DNA from: Ichthyophis bannanicus
Lineage: Eukaryota > Chordata > Amphibia > Gymnophiona > Ichthyophiidae
NCBI GenBank assembly: GCA_033557465.1
Contig: CM066033.1
Location: 388,809,289 to 388,873,288, forward strand
Length of the DNA stretch: 64,000 bases
Direction: 5' to 3'
Of this stretch, positions 11,446 through 22,222 are shown in pieces. Under the pieces are notes generated by a model. It did no database searches. It saw only the letters and a program-made list of their open reading frames with translations, and was not told where the DNA came from. Within the stretch, counting starts at the first letter, position 1, and each line of letters begins with the position of its first letter. The position numbers and the translations under genes were made by a program.

Positions 11446-12090
11446 TGGTTTATTAATGCATTTGATATACTGCCCTTCAATATATCAGAGTGGCTCACAA
11501 TTCAAATTACCATTAAAATGAAAAGGAAAAGAACTCCAATTAAAATTATATGAAAGATAAGAGTAAGGAATAGGAAAAGCTGGGGAACAAGAGGCCTAAG
11601 GGGAGGGGTAGGCAGAACCATTAACAGTTAATATGCAGGACAGTTAGAAAGGCAACTCATAGGCAGGTTTAAAAAGATATATCTTTAAAGCAATTTTAAA
11701 TCTGGGGTATGAGGGTTCAAGCCTAATATCAGCCAGAAGGGAATTCTATAAATGAGGACCCAAAAAATAAAAAGTTGCATGTCTCTTGCTTTCAAAGCAA
11801 GTTTGAGAATGGGAAGGCAAATGCAAGTGAAGACCATGAATAGACCTTAACAACTGAGGGGGAGCATGTAGTATAAGGGAAGAAGAAAGATACTTTGAAA
11901 CCCCAAAGTGCAAGATTTTGTGTGAGTATGAGGAGCTTGTACTGGACCGGTGAGTAACGGATAGCCAATGAAACTTAATGAGTAATGGTGATATGTGGTC
12001 AAACCTGGAGGCATGATGAAGAAATGAGCAGCTGTGTTTTGATTAGACTGTAAACATTTTGAGTTGATGTTGTGGTAGAACAGCATATAT
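11446..12090 (-). mobile_element. L2-type LINE 3' fragment
   Basis: The segment starts with an inverted L2-like end (GGTTTATTAATGCATTTGATATACTGCCC, read in parts at about 11449-11477) and continues with sequence typical of L2 C-terminal coding and 3' UTR in reverse, including a GAGCAGCTGTGTTTTGATTA motif near 12028, similar to GTGCAGCTGTGTGGTGGACTA near 13227 in the next L2 fragment. It is heavily decayed and 5'-truncated. Confidence 0.6.
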
Positions 12091-12611
12091 AACATTACAG
12101 TTATCTATTCAGGTAATGACCAAATTGAGAAGTGGAGTGAGGAGTCTGGAAGATAGGAACAAAAAGAGCATATTTGGCGTCAAATGTAAAAGCAGCATTT
12201 CACAATCAAACTAATTTGATTATGAAAGGAAAGAGAGAGTGCATTGAGGAAATGAGTATAGAAAAATTGCCACGTGCAGGAGAAACTGTTGGGGACAGAG
12301 ATTAGCCTGTTAACTATAATACGGTCAACATTATTTTCACCCTTGCAATTCAACCCCTTAATGTCCAATATCTCCTAAAAAAAAAAAAAAAGTGGCCAGT
12401 GAATTGGCTTTTTACTGTAAATACGCATATATTTCACACACACAAGAAAAAATTAAAATAAGACCAATTAAAAAAGGAAATAGTAGAAAATCATATAAAA
12501 ACTGGGACATTGCCAGGACATGATTCTTCAAATGAAATCAAAACCTCCAGAGGTTAGTCACCAATATTATCAAAATCGAAAGAGAAACCTCAAAATTGAG
12601 CAGGCTATCAC

Positions 12612-13265
12612 TTTCTTTATCTTTATTGACACATTTAATATACCGCCCTTTACCAGTGGCACCAGAGCGGTGTACAATAACAAAATAGATAGGCTGCTGA
12701 AAAAGAAAAGGAACGCCAAAATAATGAAGAAACAGGAAAGAGGAGAGAGAGTAAAGTGACAGGTAAACAATGAGGGCGACAAAGTAAAATGTTATAGACA
12801 TACAGGATCAGCGGGGTGGGGGGGAGAGGGGAGCTGGAGGGGGGGGAAAGGTTAAAGGCGGTGCAAAAAAGGTGAGTCTTCAGCCTAACCTTAAAAGTTT
12901 TGTAGGAGGGTTCTAGGCGTAGGGTAGTGGGGAGCGAGTTCCAGAGGCGCGGGCCCAGAAAGAAAAATGCTGAGGAGCGGGTGGATTCAAGGTGGGCCTG
13001 TGACGGGGAGGGGAGGGACATGCGATTCAAGTGGACTGATCTAAGGGAGCGGTGAGACGAGTGGAGATGTATTAGATTGGCGAGGTAGAGGGGAATGCCG
13101 GTGTGGATGGTTTTGTGCACACGTATATAAGAATTTTAAACTGTATACGGTAAGCCACAGGGAGCCAGTGGAGGTGAATCAAGATAGGGGTGATGTGATC
13201 GAAACGGGAAGCATGAGTGAGAATACGTGCAGCTGTGTGGTGGACTAATTGTAATTGGACTAATC
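12612..13265 (-). mobile_element. L2-type LINE 3' fragment inside the Tc1 element
   Basis: On the minus strand it encodes an L2 C-terminus: YLANLIHLHSSHRSLRSVHL, then FLGPRLWNSLPTTLRLE and FKVRLKTHLF. The same order is seen in the L2 at 22.2-25.7 kb (YLANLVHLHTPHRTLRHIHI). Its 3' end is at about 12612-12650 (TTTATCTTTATTGACACATT, then a TACCGCCC motif). It is 5'-truncated and retains one long open frame of about 110 codons (13120 down to about 12790). Confidence 0.88.
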
Positions 13266-13269
13266 ATAT

Positions 13270-13815
13270 CATTTTTTTGTCGGATGAGCCATCACGAGAG
13301 GGAAACCCCACTCTCGCAGAACACAAACATTCTTTTAATTACTTTATTTCAAGGAAACTGATAAAACTTATCTGATTCTGGCATCAGAGAAAAAGAAGCT
13401 TGTTAGAGTCCTAGCCTGATGTGCACATTTCAAGCCGATTCCCAGCTCTGCTTCAAGTGCAAAAAGGACATCGACCTCCAAGAACCGCCAGTAAAGTTAA
13501 GATTTAAAGCCCCCCTGCTCCAATGTAGCACTGAGTGATGTAGATGCAGTTTCCTTGAATCAACCAAGCAGAAAAAGGGTGAACCATGAAACGCCCATTA
13601 CCAATTTCGCTTGTTTAGAACAGTCTCGACCAATCGTGCTCTAAATTCAAACCAAATGGGCTCATAGTGTTCAATATGAAGATCCAGCATTGTTCTTCCC
13701 ACTGTGACTTAAAGATCCTATCTCCCTTCTCCCTCCCCCTCCCCCTCCCCGGGGATCAATAGAAATATGATCATTAACTCTCCATCTAAAGTCCCCAAAT
13801 GGATGTTTTTTTGAA
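13270..13815 (-). mobile_element. Penelope-like element, 3' fragment with GIY-YIG C-terminal remnant
   Basis: Read on the minus strand, 13690-13629 gives CWIFILNTMSPFGLNLEHDW, the conserved end of the Penelope endonuclease domain; upstream near 13800-13740 is GDFRWRVNDHISIDPRGG, which fits the preceding HISLDPRGG region with a small frameshift between. Downstream (13600-13270) is noncoding, presumably the 3' UTR. It sits inside the Tc1 transposase. Only the last 60 or so codons are present and the catalytic GIY and YIG residues are missing. Confidence 0.72.
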
Positions 13816-13834
13816 AGACAGCGTTCCACTATGG

Positions 13835-14385
13835 AGGCAGATTTTGTTCTGTAGACAGATGAAATCATACTTGAGCTCTTTGGCAATTCAGACTAGCGAT
13901 ACGTTTACAGGCAAAGAAATGAAACTTAAAGGAAAAAAACACCCTTCCTACAGTTAATATGGTGGAGGTTCCATAATATTGTGGGGCTGTTTTGCTGCCT
14001 CAGGAACTGGAGGTCTGGAATGTATTAAAGGAATCGTGAAATCAGAGGACTACCAAGATATTTTGGAGTGAAATATGCTACCTAGTGTCAGAAAGCTAGG
14101 TCTCGGTCAAAGATCATGGGTCCTCCAGCAGGACAGTGACCCAAAACATACATCCAAAGGTACAAAAGAATGGTTAAAGAGGAACAAATAGACTTTTTTA
14201 AACTGGTCAGCAATGAGCCTTGATCTCAATCCAATCAAGAACCTTTGGAAAGAGCTGAAATCTGCCGTTAGTAAAAGGAATCTGAGAAACTACCAGCAGA
14301 CATATGTACAAAACTTATGGATGGCTACAGGAAACATTTGGAGATGGTCAAATCTGCCAAGGGTGCCATTAATCCTGTCCAGGCC
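13835..14385 (+). pseudogene. Tc1-like transposase, C-terminal half
   Basis: The catalytic domain reads TDE (about 13853-13861), LFGNSD or a frame variant, SIILWGCFAASGTGGLE, the second Asp in [17 protein letters not shown] (about 14125) and LDLNPIKNLWKELK (about 14219). In Tc1 transposases the last box is normally DLNPIENLW; here the Glu is Lys, so the DDE triad lacks its Glu. There are also internal stops (after DYQDILE and after KRNK). The N-terminal DNA-binding half is lost to insertions. Confidence 0.85.
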
Positions 14386-14584
14386 ATATTTGGGGGGGGG
14401 GGGGTTCTGAAATTACTACATCTAAGTTGCACAGCCATCTTTTTTTGTTGTTGTAAATCTTTGAACATAGTATTAAAATATTATGATGATATACAGTTGG
14501 AATATTTCCAATTATTTCTCAAGATTTTGTACACAACATTCCTAAAATGCAAGGGTGCCAATAATGTTGACCACAACTATATGT

Positions 14585-15345
14585 AAACCCAGAGAAGAAA
14601 TAGTGAAGTAATAGCACACACTTATTGTTCAAGGAAAATGCTATCCGATATTGACATTTATCCATGTTTGAATCTATTTTAGTCAATTATTATGTAACAT
14701 TTTTGTTTGGATAAAATAAAAAGCACAAATAGTAGCAGAAGAATTATAAGATAATTCAGTTTTTAGTTAAAATCAAGGTAATCTTCCATTTTATTCATGA
14801 AAATGAATGGCAAGGACACCGGGACTGATAAAAAGCAAATCTGAAAGATAGTTATCCAAGTGTTCGTTGCAGCCAAGATCCTATGTATGAGGTGTGGTTG
14901 GATGAAATATCACATGATTTTCTTTGTTTTAAAATGACAGCATTATGTATGTAGTGAGATGATTGTATAAAAAATAAGATGCTATTAAAAACTGAGTTAT
15001 TGTTTGCATGGTGGAGAACAAACAAAATACCGCACTCAAATATCCCATTTGGATGAACATATGATAAATTTTATACCTTATTCAGACCATGTCCAGTGTG
15101 ATGTATGTTCGTCATTTACCATCCTCTCTTCCCATCCTCGCCAAATAAAATGTATAAATAGATGAAAGGCAAGCTTCTAAAGAGAATTTCAGTACTGAGA
15201 GGAAAATGGCAGCTCTGGACCTATATGATAGAGAATTTGACAGATTTTATTGTGTTTTTATCTTCATGTCCTATTATCAAAAAGAGTGTTAATTGTTTAT
15301 GTTTGAGTTTGTCTCAGTGGTAGTTTTTATTTCACAACCGGCCAA
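14585..15345. other. AT-rich spacer, no gene seen
   Basis: No coding signal or repeat end was recognised. A C-rich low-complexity patch begins near 15371. Confidence 0.45.
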
Positions 15346-16119
15346 GTAGCATCCAGGCCTAGGCCATGTTCCCTGCCCCCCCCCCTTCCCCTACTGCCCC
15401 CCCAACCCTTCTCCTCCCTTTTACCCTGCCACGTGTCCCCTTGCTTAAATCATCCCTCACTGCTGACAGAATGTACAGACAGCCAGTTTCGCCACAAAAA
15501 TTTAGAGTTTATTGGATAATGTTAGACACAGCATAACCGTAAACAAACAAATAGCCAAAATTAACAGTGTACAATTCTCAAACATACAATACAACATTAA
15601 ATTACCCTAAACCTTTCTGACACATCCTCTAGATGCACAGCCTGTACCCGCCCCTTGACCTGAAAACACTTCTTAACCATTGCTGTCATAACTGATACAT
15701 ATTATCCATAATACGCTGTGTGGGGCAGCATGCTGTTAAAGCGTGCACTATACCCCTGCTTGCAGCAGCGTCGTCCTTCTGTTTCTGACCCGGCCTGTCC
15801 AAGGTCAGGATTGCTGCATACATAATATATGGCAACGAGGTGTATCCCTCCCTCCCCCCCACCATCAAAGCGTGGGGAGGCAAATTACCCGCTGATCCTG
15901 CTGAGAATCAGTCGACCCTGCAGGGAGAGGACAATTTCCTTGTGGCCACTCCCCTTATGGTTGTGCGCTTGGTCTGATGGCCCTTAACCTCTGGCCACAC
16001 CCCACAGATAGCGACTTCTCGCTTGTTGGGGGGCCCCACCCAGTACTCAGGTGTGGCCAGCAGCATTTCTATCAGATATTGCATTGTAAACCGCTCTAAT
16101 GCCTCTGGCCTGAGCGGTA

Positions 16120-16510
16120 TATCAAATTCTAAATAAACATATCCTGGGCCGCGCATAGGAAAACGTCCATAATGATATCCGATAGGTGTACGCTGGCTGG
16201 GTGACAGGCCAGGAAACTTACATCAATGAGGTTATGCCCAATGCAACCCCCCCTCAATTGCCTCAATGAAGTGAGCCAACCATCTATTCGCCTTTCGTCT
16301 CGTTTTCTCCACTGCCCAGTGTGACCTTTTTGCCTTTTCAAATCCTCCATGTCCAGAGAAAATGTCAGCCAGCTGCATCTTCCAGTTAATTCGACACTGT
16401 GGGTATTGGCCAATTATTCCCCCTCCAGATGCACCACTAAGAACCAGGGACTCCTGGCTGCCGCCCTTCTGTGCATAAGGGACAGAACCAGCAGGTCTCA
16501 TATCATTCCC
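16120..16510 (-). pseudogene. Ngaro SGNH-hydrolase-like C-terminal domain remnant
   Basis: After the recombinase the minus strand reads RRIDGWLTSLRQL (about 16293-16255), GHNLIDVSFL, and VHLSDIIMDVF (about 16191-16159). A PDGVHLS-type box near the end followed by a hydrophobic helix is typical of the SGNH hydrolase domain carried by many vertebrate Ngaro elements. The N-terminal GDS-like Ser box was not found. Confidence 0.6.
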
Positions 16511-16739
16511 TGCACCCCTATCCCGACGATCGATACCTCTGCAGGATTCAGGCCCAAATTAAAGCCCTGTGGTCTGCTCAGAGTTCTCCTTTGCACCCAG
16601 TGAAGATATGGATGGCTTCATATCCACATTCCCAGGGAATTGCACCTAGGGCAAGCCATCAAAATAAGAACACACGAAAAGTCAGGTTAGTCACAACATT
16701 GGTCAATCTCTAGCTTCCAGGCGAATCTACAGGTTATAA

Positions 16740-18060
16740 CAGTCAGAACACCACCCGCCCATGGACAGGATTTGTTCCCTTGTCATGCCAAGCCCAGCTA
16801 CCATGGTAGCCACCCCATTGCAGAAGGAATGAATGAATGCTGTAATAGCCAACTTCAAGGTCCGTTTCTGCGATGACTGGCTTCCATAATCTGGCGAACC
16901 GGAAGCAAGACTGGTGCTCTGCCCACATGGACCAACACTGCTCGCCTCCCATCGGCGTAATCATCTGTAATCCTCAGAATACCACACCGGACATGTGTGG
17001 TCTCCTGGCAGGGGTGACCATGACAGTTTGGCCCCCCTTTTCATGAGGTCTGTCTTAGAGCTACTGGTCTGTGCTCAGGCGTGTGACGACGCTCAGCTGA
17101 CCATCCCTTCATTATCCTGACAATGATGAAATATGCCTAAGGGCTCCGTTCTCCCATTGCTTTGGCAAAAAGGGTGATGGCTGTTAAGCACATTCTTACT
17201 GCGGATTTACTCCTGCCCCTGTCACTGCAGCAAAATATCCAGTGAAGAATGGCGCTGGCCTTAAAGCAGTCACCCTCCCTGATGCCGTCCTGCACACAAA
17301 AGTCCCGAAAGTGATACGGGCCTTCAAGTATGTTGGTTTGGTATGCTCTGCCAGGAAACTCACCAAGAGGCTCCAAACTTCAGCAGGCAAAATGCCCAGA
17401 CTACCTCTGGAATAGATGTCTTGAAGGCATCTGCCCCAGGAGCACTGGCCCGGAATGCTGCCATCTTAAAATGAGAGAGGACATCAGCAATCGTATTATG
17501 GAACCAGGAACATAACGAAAGAAGGTCTCCTACCCTAAGTGCCCCAGAGAATTCTAAGGAGAAGGTGCATCTGAAAAGACTGGTCTCAAAGGTGTCCTAA
17601 CAGACTGCCATCCATGACAGCGAGCAGCTTCCTTAACACCTCATGGACAATCAGACGCCTGCGGTCCAGAGCATGGCAACGGTCAGCTGCCCATCATCCT
17701 TTAGCAATGGCTAAATCAGCCGAAGGGCTCTTTTTCCCCATTGCCCAGGCAAAGAAAGTGACTGCCACCAGGCACATCTGTACTGCAGATTTCATCATCA
17801 TGCTGCCCTTGCACGATAGAATCCACTGGAGAGTGGATCCAGTCTTTCATCGTTCACTGTCCCTGAACCTATTAAGGCTACAGAACTCACAGAAATGCTC
17901 CCAGGCTTCCAAAATATTTCCTGCTTGGTGCATTTGGCCAAGGCAACCCGTCTAGCTCCCGCACTTTGGCGGGAGAAATGCCCAGACTGCTGCTGGAATG
18001 GACATTCTGATGGCACGGAACAGTGAGAAAGGTCATCAGCAATGTTATTTTAGAATCCCG
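16740..18060 (-). pseudogene. Ngaro tyrosine recombinase remnant with duplicated core-binding region
   Basis: The core-binding domain start reads LPAEVWSLLVSFLAEHTKPTYLKA (about 17395-17325). A second diverged version reads IPAAVWAFLPP at about 18010-17975. The HxxR region survives as YYSIHSF near 16848-16827, but the Arg expected after HSF is Leu. The Tyr nucleophile could not be located with confidence. Between the two copies the DNA shows a direct duplication (see the repeat entry). Confidence 0.65.
17090..18060. repeat. Diverged tandem duplication inside the Ngaro recombinase region
   Basis: About 17098-17495 and 17690-18050 resemble each other: AAGGGCTC followed by CCCATTGC (near 17140 and 17727), AAATGCCCAGACT (17390 and 17979) and CATCAGCAAT (17482 and 18034). 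The offset is about 590 bp early and about 552 bp late, so indels accumulated after duplication. Identity looks around 65-75 percent by eye. Confidence 0.6.
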
Positions 18061-18244
18061 TAATGTGCTCTGCCTTAAAGGTGATGATATGCAGAATGCA
18101 GAGCATAACAATTTTCAGGGGCAATGCCACTATCCCTAGAGTCCTGGCATACATCCTATGTACTGCTTGGACCACTGCCAAATTATCGGTGCAGAATGTA
18201 ATTACCCTGTTAGCCAATTGAGGGGCCTAGATACAGGGCTGCCA

Positions 18245-18530
18245 TCATGGGGAATAACTCCAGGGATGTGATATACTTGTTAGCGCCGAAGGCATGCCAC
18301 TTGCACAGCCAAGACTCAGAGAACCAAGTCCTAAAGGCCCCCTTGAAGTATATCTCAAAACCTGCCCCCCCTCCCCCGACACATCCGTGAACAATTTCAG
18401 GACATAGTTAAAACAGGGGGAGTCCTGCCAGAAGACTAAGCCATTAAAGGCCTTCAGGAAATGTTCCCCAGACTCGTAGGTCTTCGTGTATGCTCTTATC
18501 AACCCTGATGCGGTGGTGCCTCTCTACTTG
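18245..18530 (-). pseudogene. Ngaro RNase H remnant
   Basis: FTDVSGEGG (about 18400-18370) matches the first RNase H Asp box of YR retrotransposons (usually F/TDAS). It lies downstream of the RT in the expected order. Only about 80 codons are readable and the remaining catalytic residues cannot be assigned. Confidence 0.6.
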
Positions 18531-18699
18531 ACCCCCCTTGTCACAGGAGCCAGTTGGTGACAAAAACCAACCCCATCAGGATCACCCTACAGGTGAAACA
18601 TAATAAACTGAGCAGAGATTGAAAGTGCTCTAATTTAGCTTTCTGCAAGCCTCTCATTTGCCCAGTGGTGGTTTTTAATTTCTCCAACTTATTCCTGGG

Positions 18700-19515
18700 C
18701 AGTCTAGACACTTGGACTTGTATATCTAGGTCAATTCTGAGGAATGTGTCCTGTGGGTCCCACGGTCTTTTCTGCCGCCAGAGATACTCCAAATTGCTGT
18801 GCAATGGACTCGCAGGAATCCAAGATCCTTTTGCATTCCTCGAACTTGGCTTCCACGAACAGGAAATCATCTAGGTAATGAATCATTGAGCCAGGCCCTG
18901 CTATTTCTTCGACCAACCAAAGCAGGAATGAACTGAACTGCTCAAAATATACACAAGAATTGAGCAGCCCATGGACATACATTTATCATAGTAGTCTTCA
19001 CCCTCGAAGGTGAAAACAGATGAAAAAGAGTCTGGATGCACTAGGAGTAGTCGGAACACCAACTCTATCTCTGCCTTAGCCAGTTGTGCCTGTGGCCCAA
19101 ATCCTGAATGATTGCTATGGCCTGGTCGATAGATACATATCTCACAGAACACAAGGAAGGATCGATAGGGTCATCAACCGACTCGCCTGTGGGACAGGGC
19201 AGGTTATGTATCAAATGGAATTTGCCTGGCTCCTTCTTTGGTACTATTCCCAATGAGGACAACAGTAGACCTGGGAAGGGGGGTGTCCCAGTAGGGACTC
19301 GCCATCCTTCCTAAGCAGTTTTCCTTGGTAACTTTTTTTTTTTCCCTGCACCATCTGAAGCAACTGAAGGAAGGCAGGGAAGTTGCATATGGTACGCAAG
19401 GAAGTGGGGCACAGGACATAATAGGGAAACTTTCTGCAAAGCCATACAATAATGATGCGTGCCCAGTCCTGGTGAGGGTAGGACCACGGCTACGGATGCA
19501 TGCTCTCAAGCCTGA
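18700..19515 (-). pseudogene. Ngaro reverse transcriptase remnant
   Basis: Reading down the minus strand: LLYGFAESFPI (about 19450), GRMASPYWDTPLP (about 19300), SSLGIVPKKEPGKFHLIHNL (about 19260-19200), SVDDPIDPSLCSVRYVSID (about 19180-19120), FRLLLVHPDSFSSVF and DKCMSMGCS (about 19060-18980), and the catalytic HYLDDFLFV (about 18880-18854). These are the standard successive RT boxes of Ngaro elements. At least three frame changes are needed to read it through. Confidence 0.85.
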
Positions 19516-19704
19516 TGTGCAAAGGAGACATGTCCATCACTGGGTCATTGGGGCAGCAGCTTAAAAGGCTTTCCCTTACTGGCGGATCTACACGTGGAAG
19601 CTGAGTGACTAGCTCCACAGACCTAATAGGTGTGCCAGGACTTACATGAGTTCCATGTGCAGCTGTTGGTATTATACTGGGGGCAGAATCGCCGCCCTAG
19701 TGCC

Positions 19705-20266
19705 GGTCCTGAATGTCACCTGTCTGGTTGCCATATCTTAGAAAGGATATAGCAGAATTAGAAAAGCTACAGAGAAGAGCCACAAAATGGTAAAGGTGAT
19801 GGAAGGATACCCCTATGGGGAAAGGCTTAAACAATTAGGAACAGAGAAGGCTGAGGGGAGATATGATAGAGATCAATAAATTAATGAATGGAGTGGAACA
19901 GGACAACACAGATCGTTTTTTACAGCATCCAAAAGTCAAAAAACTAGAGGCCACACAATGAAGTCACAATGTAAGACTAATAAGAGAAACATTTTACCCG
20001 CAACACATAATCAAACACTGGAATTCATTATTGGGGGATGTAGTAAAAGCTGTTAGTGTATCTGAGTTTAAAAAAGGTTTGGGAAGGTCCATAAACCATT
20101 ATTAAAGAGGACTTGAGAAATCCACTACTTACCCCCAGGACGAGCATAGTGGAACCTGTGCCCTTCAGGAACCGGCCAGGTACTTGTGACTTGGATTTGC
20201 CACTGTTGGAAACAAGATTCTGGGCTTTGTGGACCCTGGTCTGACCCAGTATAGCAGTTCTTAAGT
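19705..20266 (+). mobile_element. CR1 LINE, 5'-truncated, cutting the Ngaro element
   Basis: It encodes the last part of CR1 ORF2 in broken frames: LEKLQRRATKMVKVMEGYPY (about 19758-19815), a KTRGHTMK motif near 19940 and a TNKRNI motif near 19980. The 3' end has the family signature near 20205-20265 (TGTTGGAAACA, CTTTGTGGACC, TCTGACCCAGTATAGC). Confidence 0.88.
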
Positions 20267-20451
20267 TAATTTATAATTCAGAACTGTTTTGCTGGGGTTT
20301 TTTATTTGTTTTTTTTTAAATCAACAAACCCAAGATCTCGCCTCTTTCCAAACTTTGTCATCAAATGATCACTGTCAGCCATCAGCTTCCCTCTAAAATG
20401 GTTGCAAAATCCAATTCCCTCATCTGGTCCCAACTGGGTCCTGCCATTAAT
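20267..20451. other. Short stretch between CR1 and DIRS B1, unassigned
   Basis: A T-rich run (about 20295-20319) and a roughly 60-codon minus-strand frame with no recognisable domain. It may belong to the interrupted Ngaro. Confidence 0.35.
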
Positions 20452-20797
20452 CTGTTCTCCAGGAACAAGCAGGAAGTCATTCCTCACATATGGGTGATTT
20501 TTATTTATTTAACAGTATTTCTAAACCGCCTTATCTTAATAATCAAGGTGGTATCACAGCAAGCAATCAGGTAAAGTGTGTGTGTTGTACATGCAGTGAG
20601 GATAAAACTTAGTTGTGTGAGGGATGTGTTGGGTGCTTGATTTGTTTGAGCTATATACAGGGTGGGCTATTTACAGTGGTGCTAGCACCGACTGAGCCCT
20701 CGCGAAAGCATCCCCCCAACTTTCAAAGAAAGTCTTTGGGAGAGCCACCACGCATGTGTGGTCCCCTTCCCATCCAAGGATGCCGTCTTGCTCAGTC
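20452..20797. repeat. DIRS B1 left terminal repeat (interrupted)
   Basis: It is complementary to the right terminal repeat at about 30322-30457, for example AACTTTCAAAGAAAG against CTTTCTTTGAAAGTT and the segment ending CTTGCTCAGTC against GACTGAGCAAG. An L2-type tail is inserted at about 20507. Confidence 0.8.
20507..20676 (-). mobile_element. L2-type 3' tail inserted in the DIRS B1 left end
   Basis: It begins TTTTATTTATTTAACAGTAT and TCTAAACCGCC, the reverse complement of an L2-like end. DIRS sequence stops at GGGTGA and resumes near GCACCGACTGAGCCC. Confidence 0.65.
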
Positions 20798-21057
20798 TCC
20801 TTTATTCCGCGGAGCCCTTCAGACGTTTGTCTGGCTTGTTCCTGGAAGAAGTTGATTTTTTCTCTCTGAGTTTCATATTCTCCTCCTGTATTGCACCGGT
20901 ACTCTTCCCGCCTACCGACATCGTTGCCTTGGTGTCGAGTTCAGTCTATTTTTCTATTTTCATAATTTTCTTTTCCTGGCATCTTCGTGCCATTTTTTTT
21001 CTCCTACTGGCGGCAGCCTGGAGAGTCTTTGAACTCGCAGGGGTACTTTTTTCCCCT

Positions 21058-22222
21058 ATGTCTACCAGTGGCTTTAAGAAGTGTGATCAGTGCTCTAAAA
21101 TTATGTCTTTGACAGACTAACACGACTGCTGTCTCCGCTGCCTTGGGCCAGACCATGACCTGGCAGCCTGCAGTCTTTGCAAGAGGAGGTCCAGTAAGGC
21201 CCTCAAGAGCTGCCAGCAGCAGCACGATACGTTTTTCCCCCGAGTCCCTGGTGCCTCTGAAGGCCAGGGCCTTGAGGCCCCAACATCTCTGGCGGAGTCT
21301 TCTGAACCAAAGCCTCATCGTCGGTCCCCAGAAAGGGGGTCTCCCTCACGGGAATCCAGGAAGAAGAAGAAACCCTCAAAGGTAGCGTCTTTGGATGATT
21401 CCAACTGTCCAAGTGCTGCCCAGGCCCGGTCACGCTGTCTGAGGCATCGGAGAAGTAGTGGTCTGCGAAGGTCCCCCGGAAGGATCCGACTGCGGATCGA
21501 CCTTTGTCCCCAGACACTATCCTAGTTGAGGATTCCCCTTTGGGGGAGCTGGCATCGGGCTTGAGTCCCTCAGTGCCCGCGCCAAAGGCTGCGGAGCCTG
21601 GTCTGGAGTCCAGAATGGGGGCCCTGGAGAGCAGTTTGCCTTCATGGACCAGCAGCGGGCGCTGTTTTCCAGCATGATTGGTTCATCCGCCACGACCACT
21701 GGACCCTCGACGTCCAAGTCGTCCCCGGAGGCCAAGCCAATCTTTGAGGTCCTTCGGCCTTGAGTCAATCCTCGGCCAAGGTCACAATCCGAATCACGCT
21801 CAATGAGACCACGGTCATCCCTGGCAAGTTTGCCGGGCACCAGCCGCAGGGCATCGGGGGCCCCGAGGCCCACAGAGCAGCCCTCCTACAAGTCTTCAAC
21901 TGACTACTTGGAGTGGGAGATGGAGGACGAGGAGTCCCCTGATAGCCATCGCCACCGCGACGTCCCATCTGACTGTCCCGTCTCAGAGCCTCAACGGCAG
22001 TCCCCATCTGAGGATATTGGCTTCCTTGATTTTGTCAAGGACATGTCTAAGGCTCTGGCGTTCCAGACCAAGTCGGAGGAGGACCCTCGGGCTGATGAGT
22101 TGAAAATCCTCCAGTACGAGGCCCCTCCATGGGGATTGCTCACGGTGCCCATCCCTCCCATCCTGGAACTGCTGATGCTCCGAATGTGGAAAACACTGGC
22201 TTCGGTGCTGGTGGTGAGCAAA
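21058..22222 (+). pseudogene. DIRS B1 gag, 5' part
   Basis: The start is the ATG at 21058 (MSTSGFKKCDQCSKIMSLTD). The sequence continues, after a TAA at 21118, with HDCCLRCLGPDHD and CSLCKRRS. The CxxC, HDCC, CLG and CxxC spacing is shared with B3 and B4 and looks like a metal-binding N-terminal motif. Further on are a basic RKKKK stretch (about 21360) and an acidic-Ser/Pro region (DYLEWEMEDEESPD, about 21904). Near 22190 the gag is broken by an L2 insertion. Role inferred: particle protein; no capsid fold could be assigned by eye. Confidence 0.75.

Larger units (their letters stand above)
12312..14584 (+). mobile_element. Tc1/mariner DNA transposon with nested L2 and Penelope-like insertions
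   Basis: Terminal inverted repeats are visible: left ACGGTCAACATTATTTTCAC (12321-12340) against the reverse complement of the right end, TGGTCAACATTATTGGCACC (14552-14571 region), both followed inward by CTTGCA. The Tc1 transposase catalytic domain lies at 13835-14385. The 5' half is interrupted by an L2 (12612-13265) and a Penelope-like fragment (13270-13815), so the original transposon would be about 1.1 kb. A flanking TA duplication is plausible but not resolved. Confidence 0.8.
15470..19704 (-). mobile_element. Ngaro-type YR retrotransposon, decayed
   Basis: On the minus strand, from 19.6 kb downward, the order is RT, RNase H, tyrosine recombinase, then an SGNH-hydrolase-like C-terminus. 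This order and the RT motifs (GIVPKKEPG, HYLDDFLFV) identify the Ngaro branch rather than DIRS. Reading frames are broken throughout. The 5' part is cut by a CR1 at 19705. The 3' boundary and the split direct repeats expected for Ngaro were not located, so the 15470 limit is approximate. Confidence 0.82.

Noticed and set aside
20302..20487. 61-codon minus-strand frame as an exon remnant
   Set aside because: No recognisable domain and partly overlaps the DIRS B1 left end.
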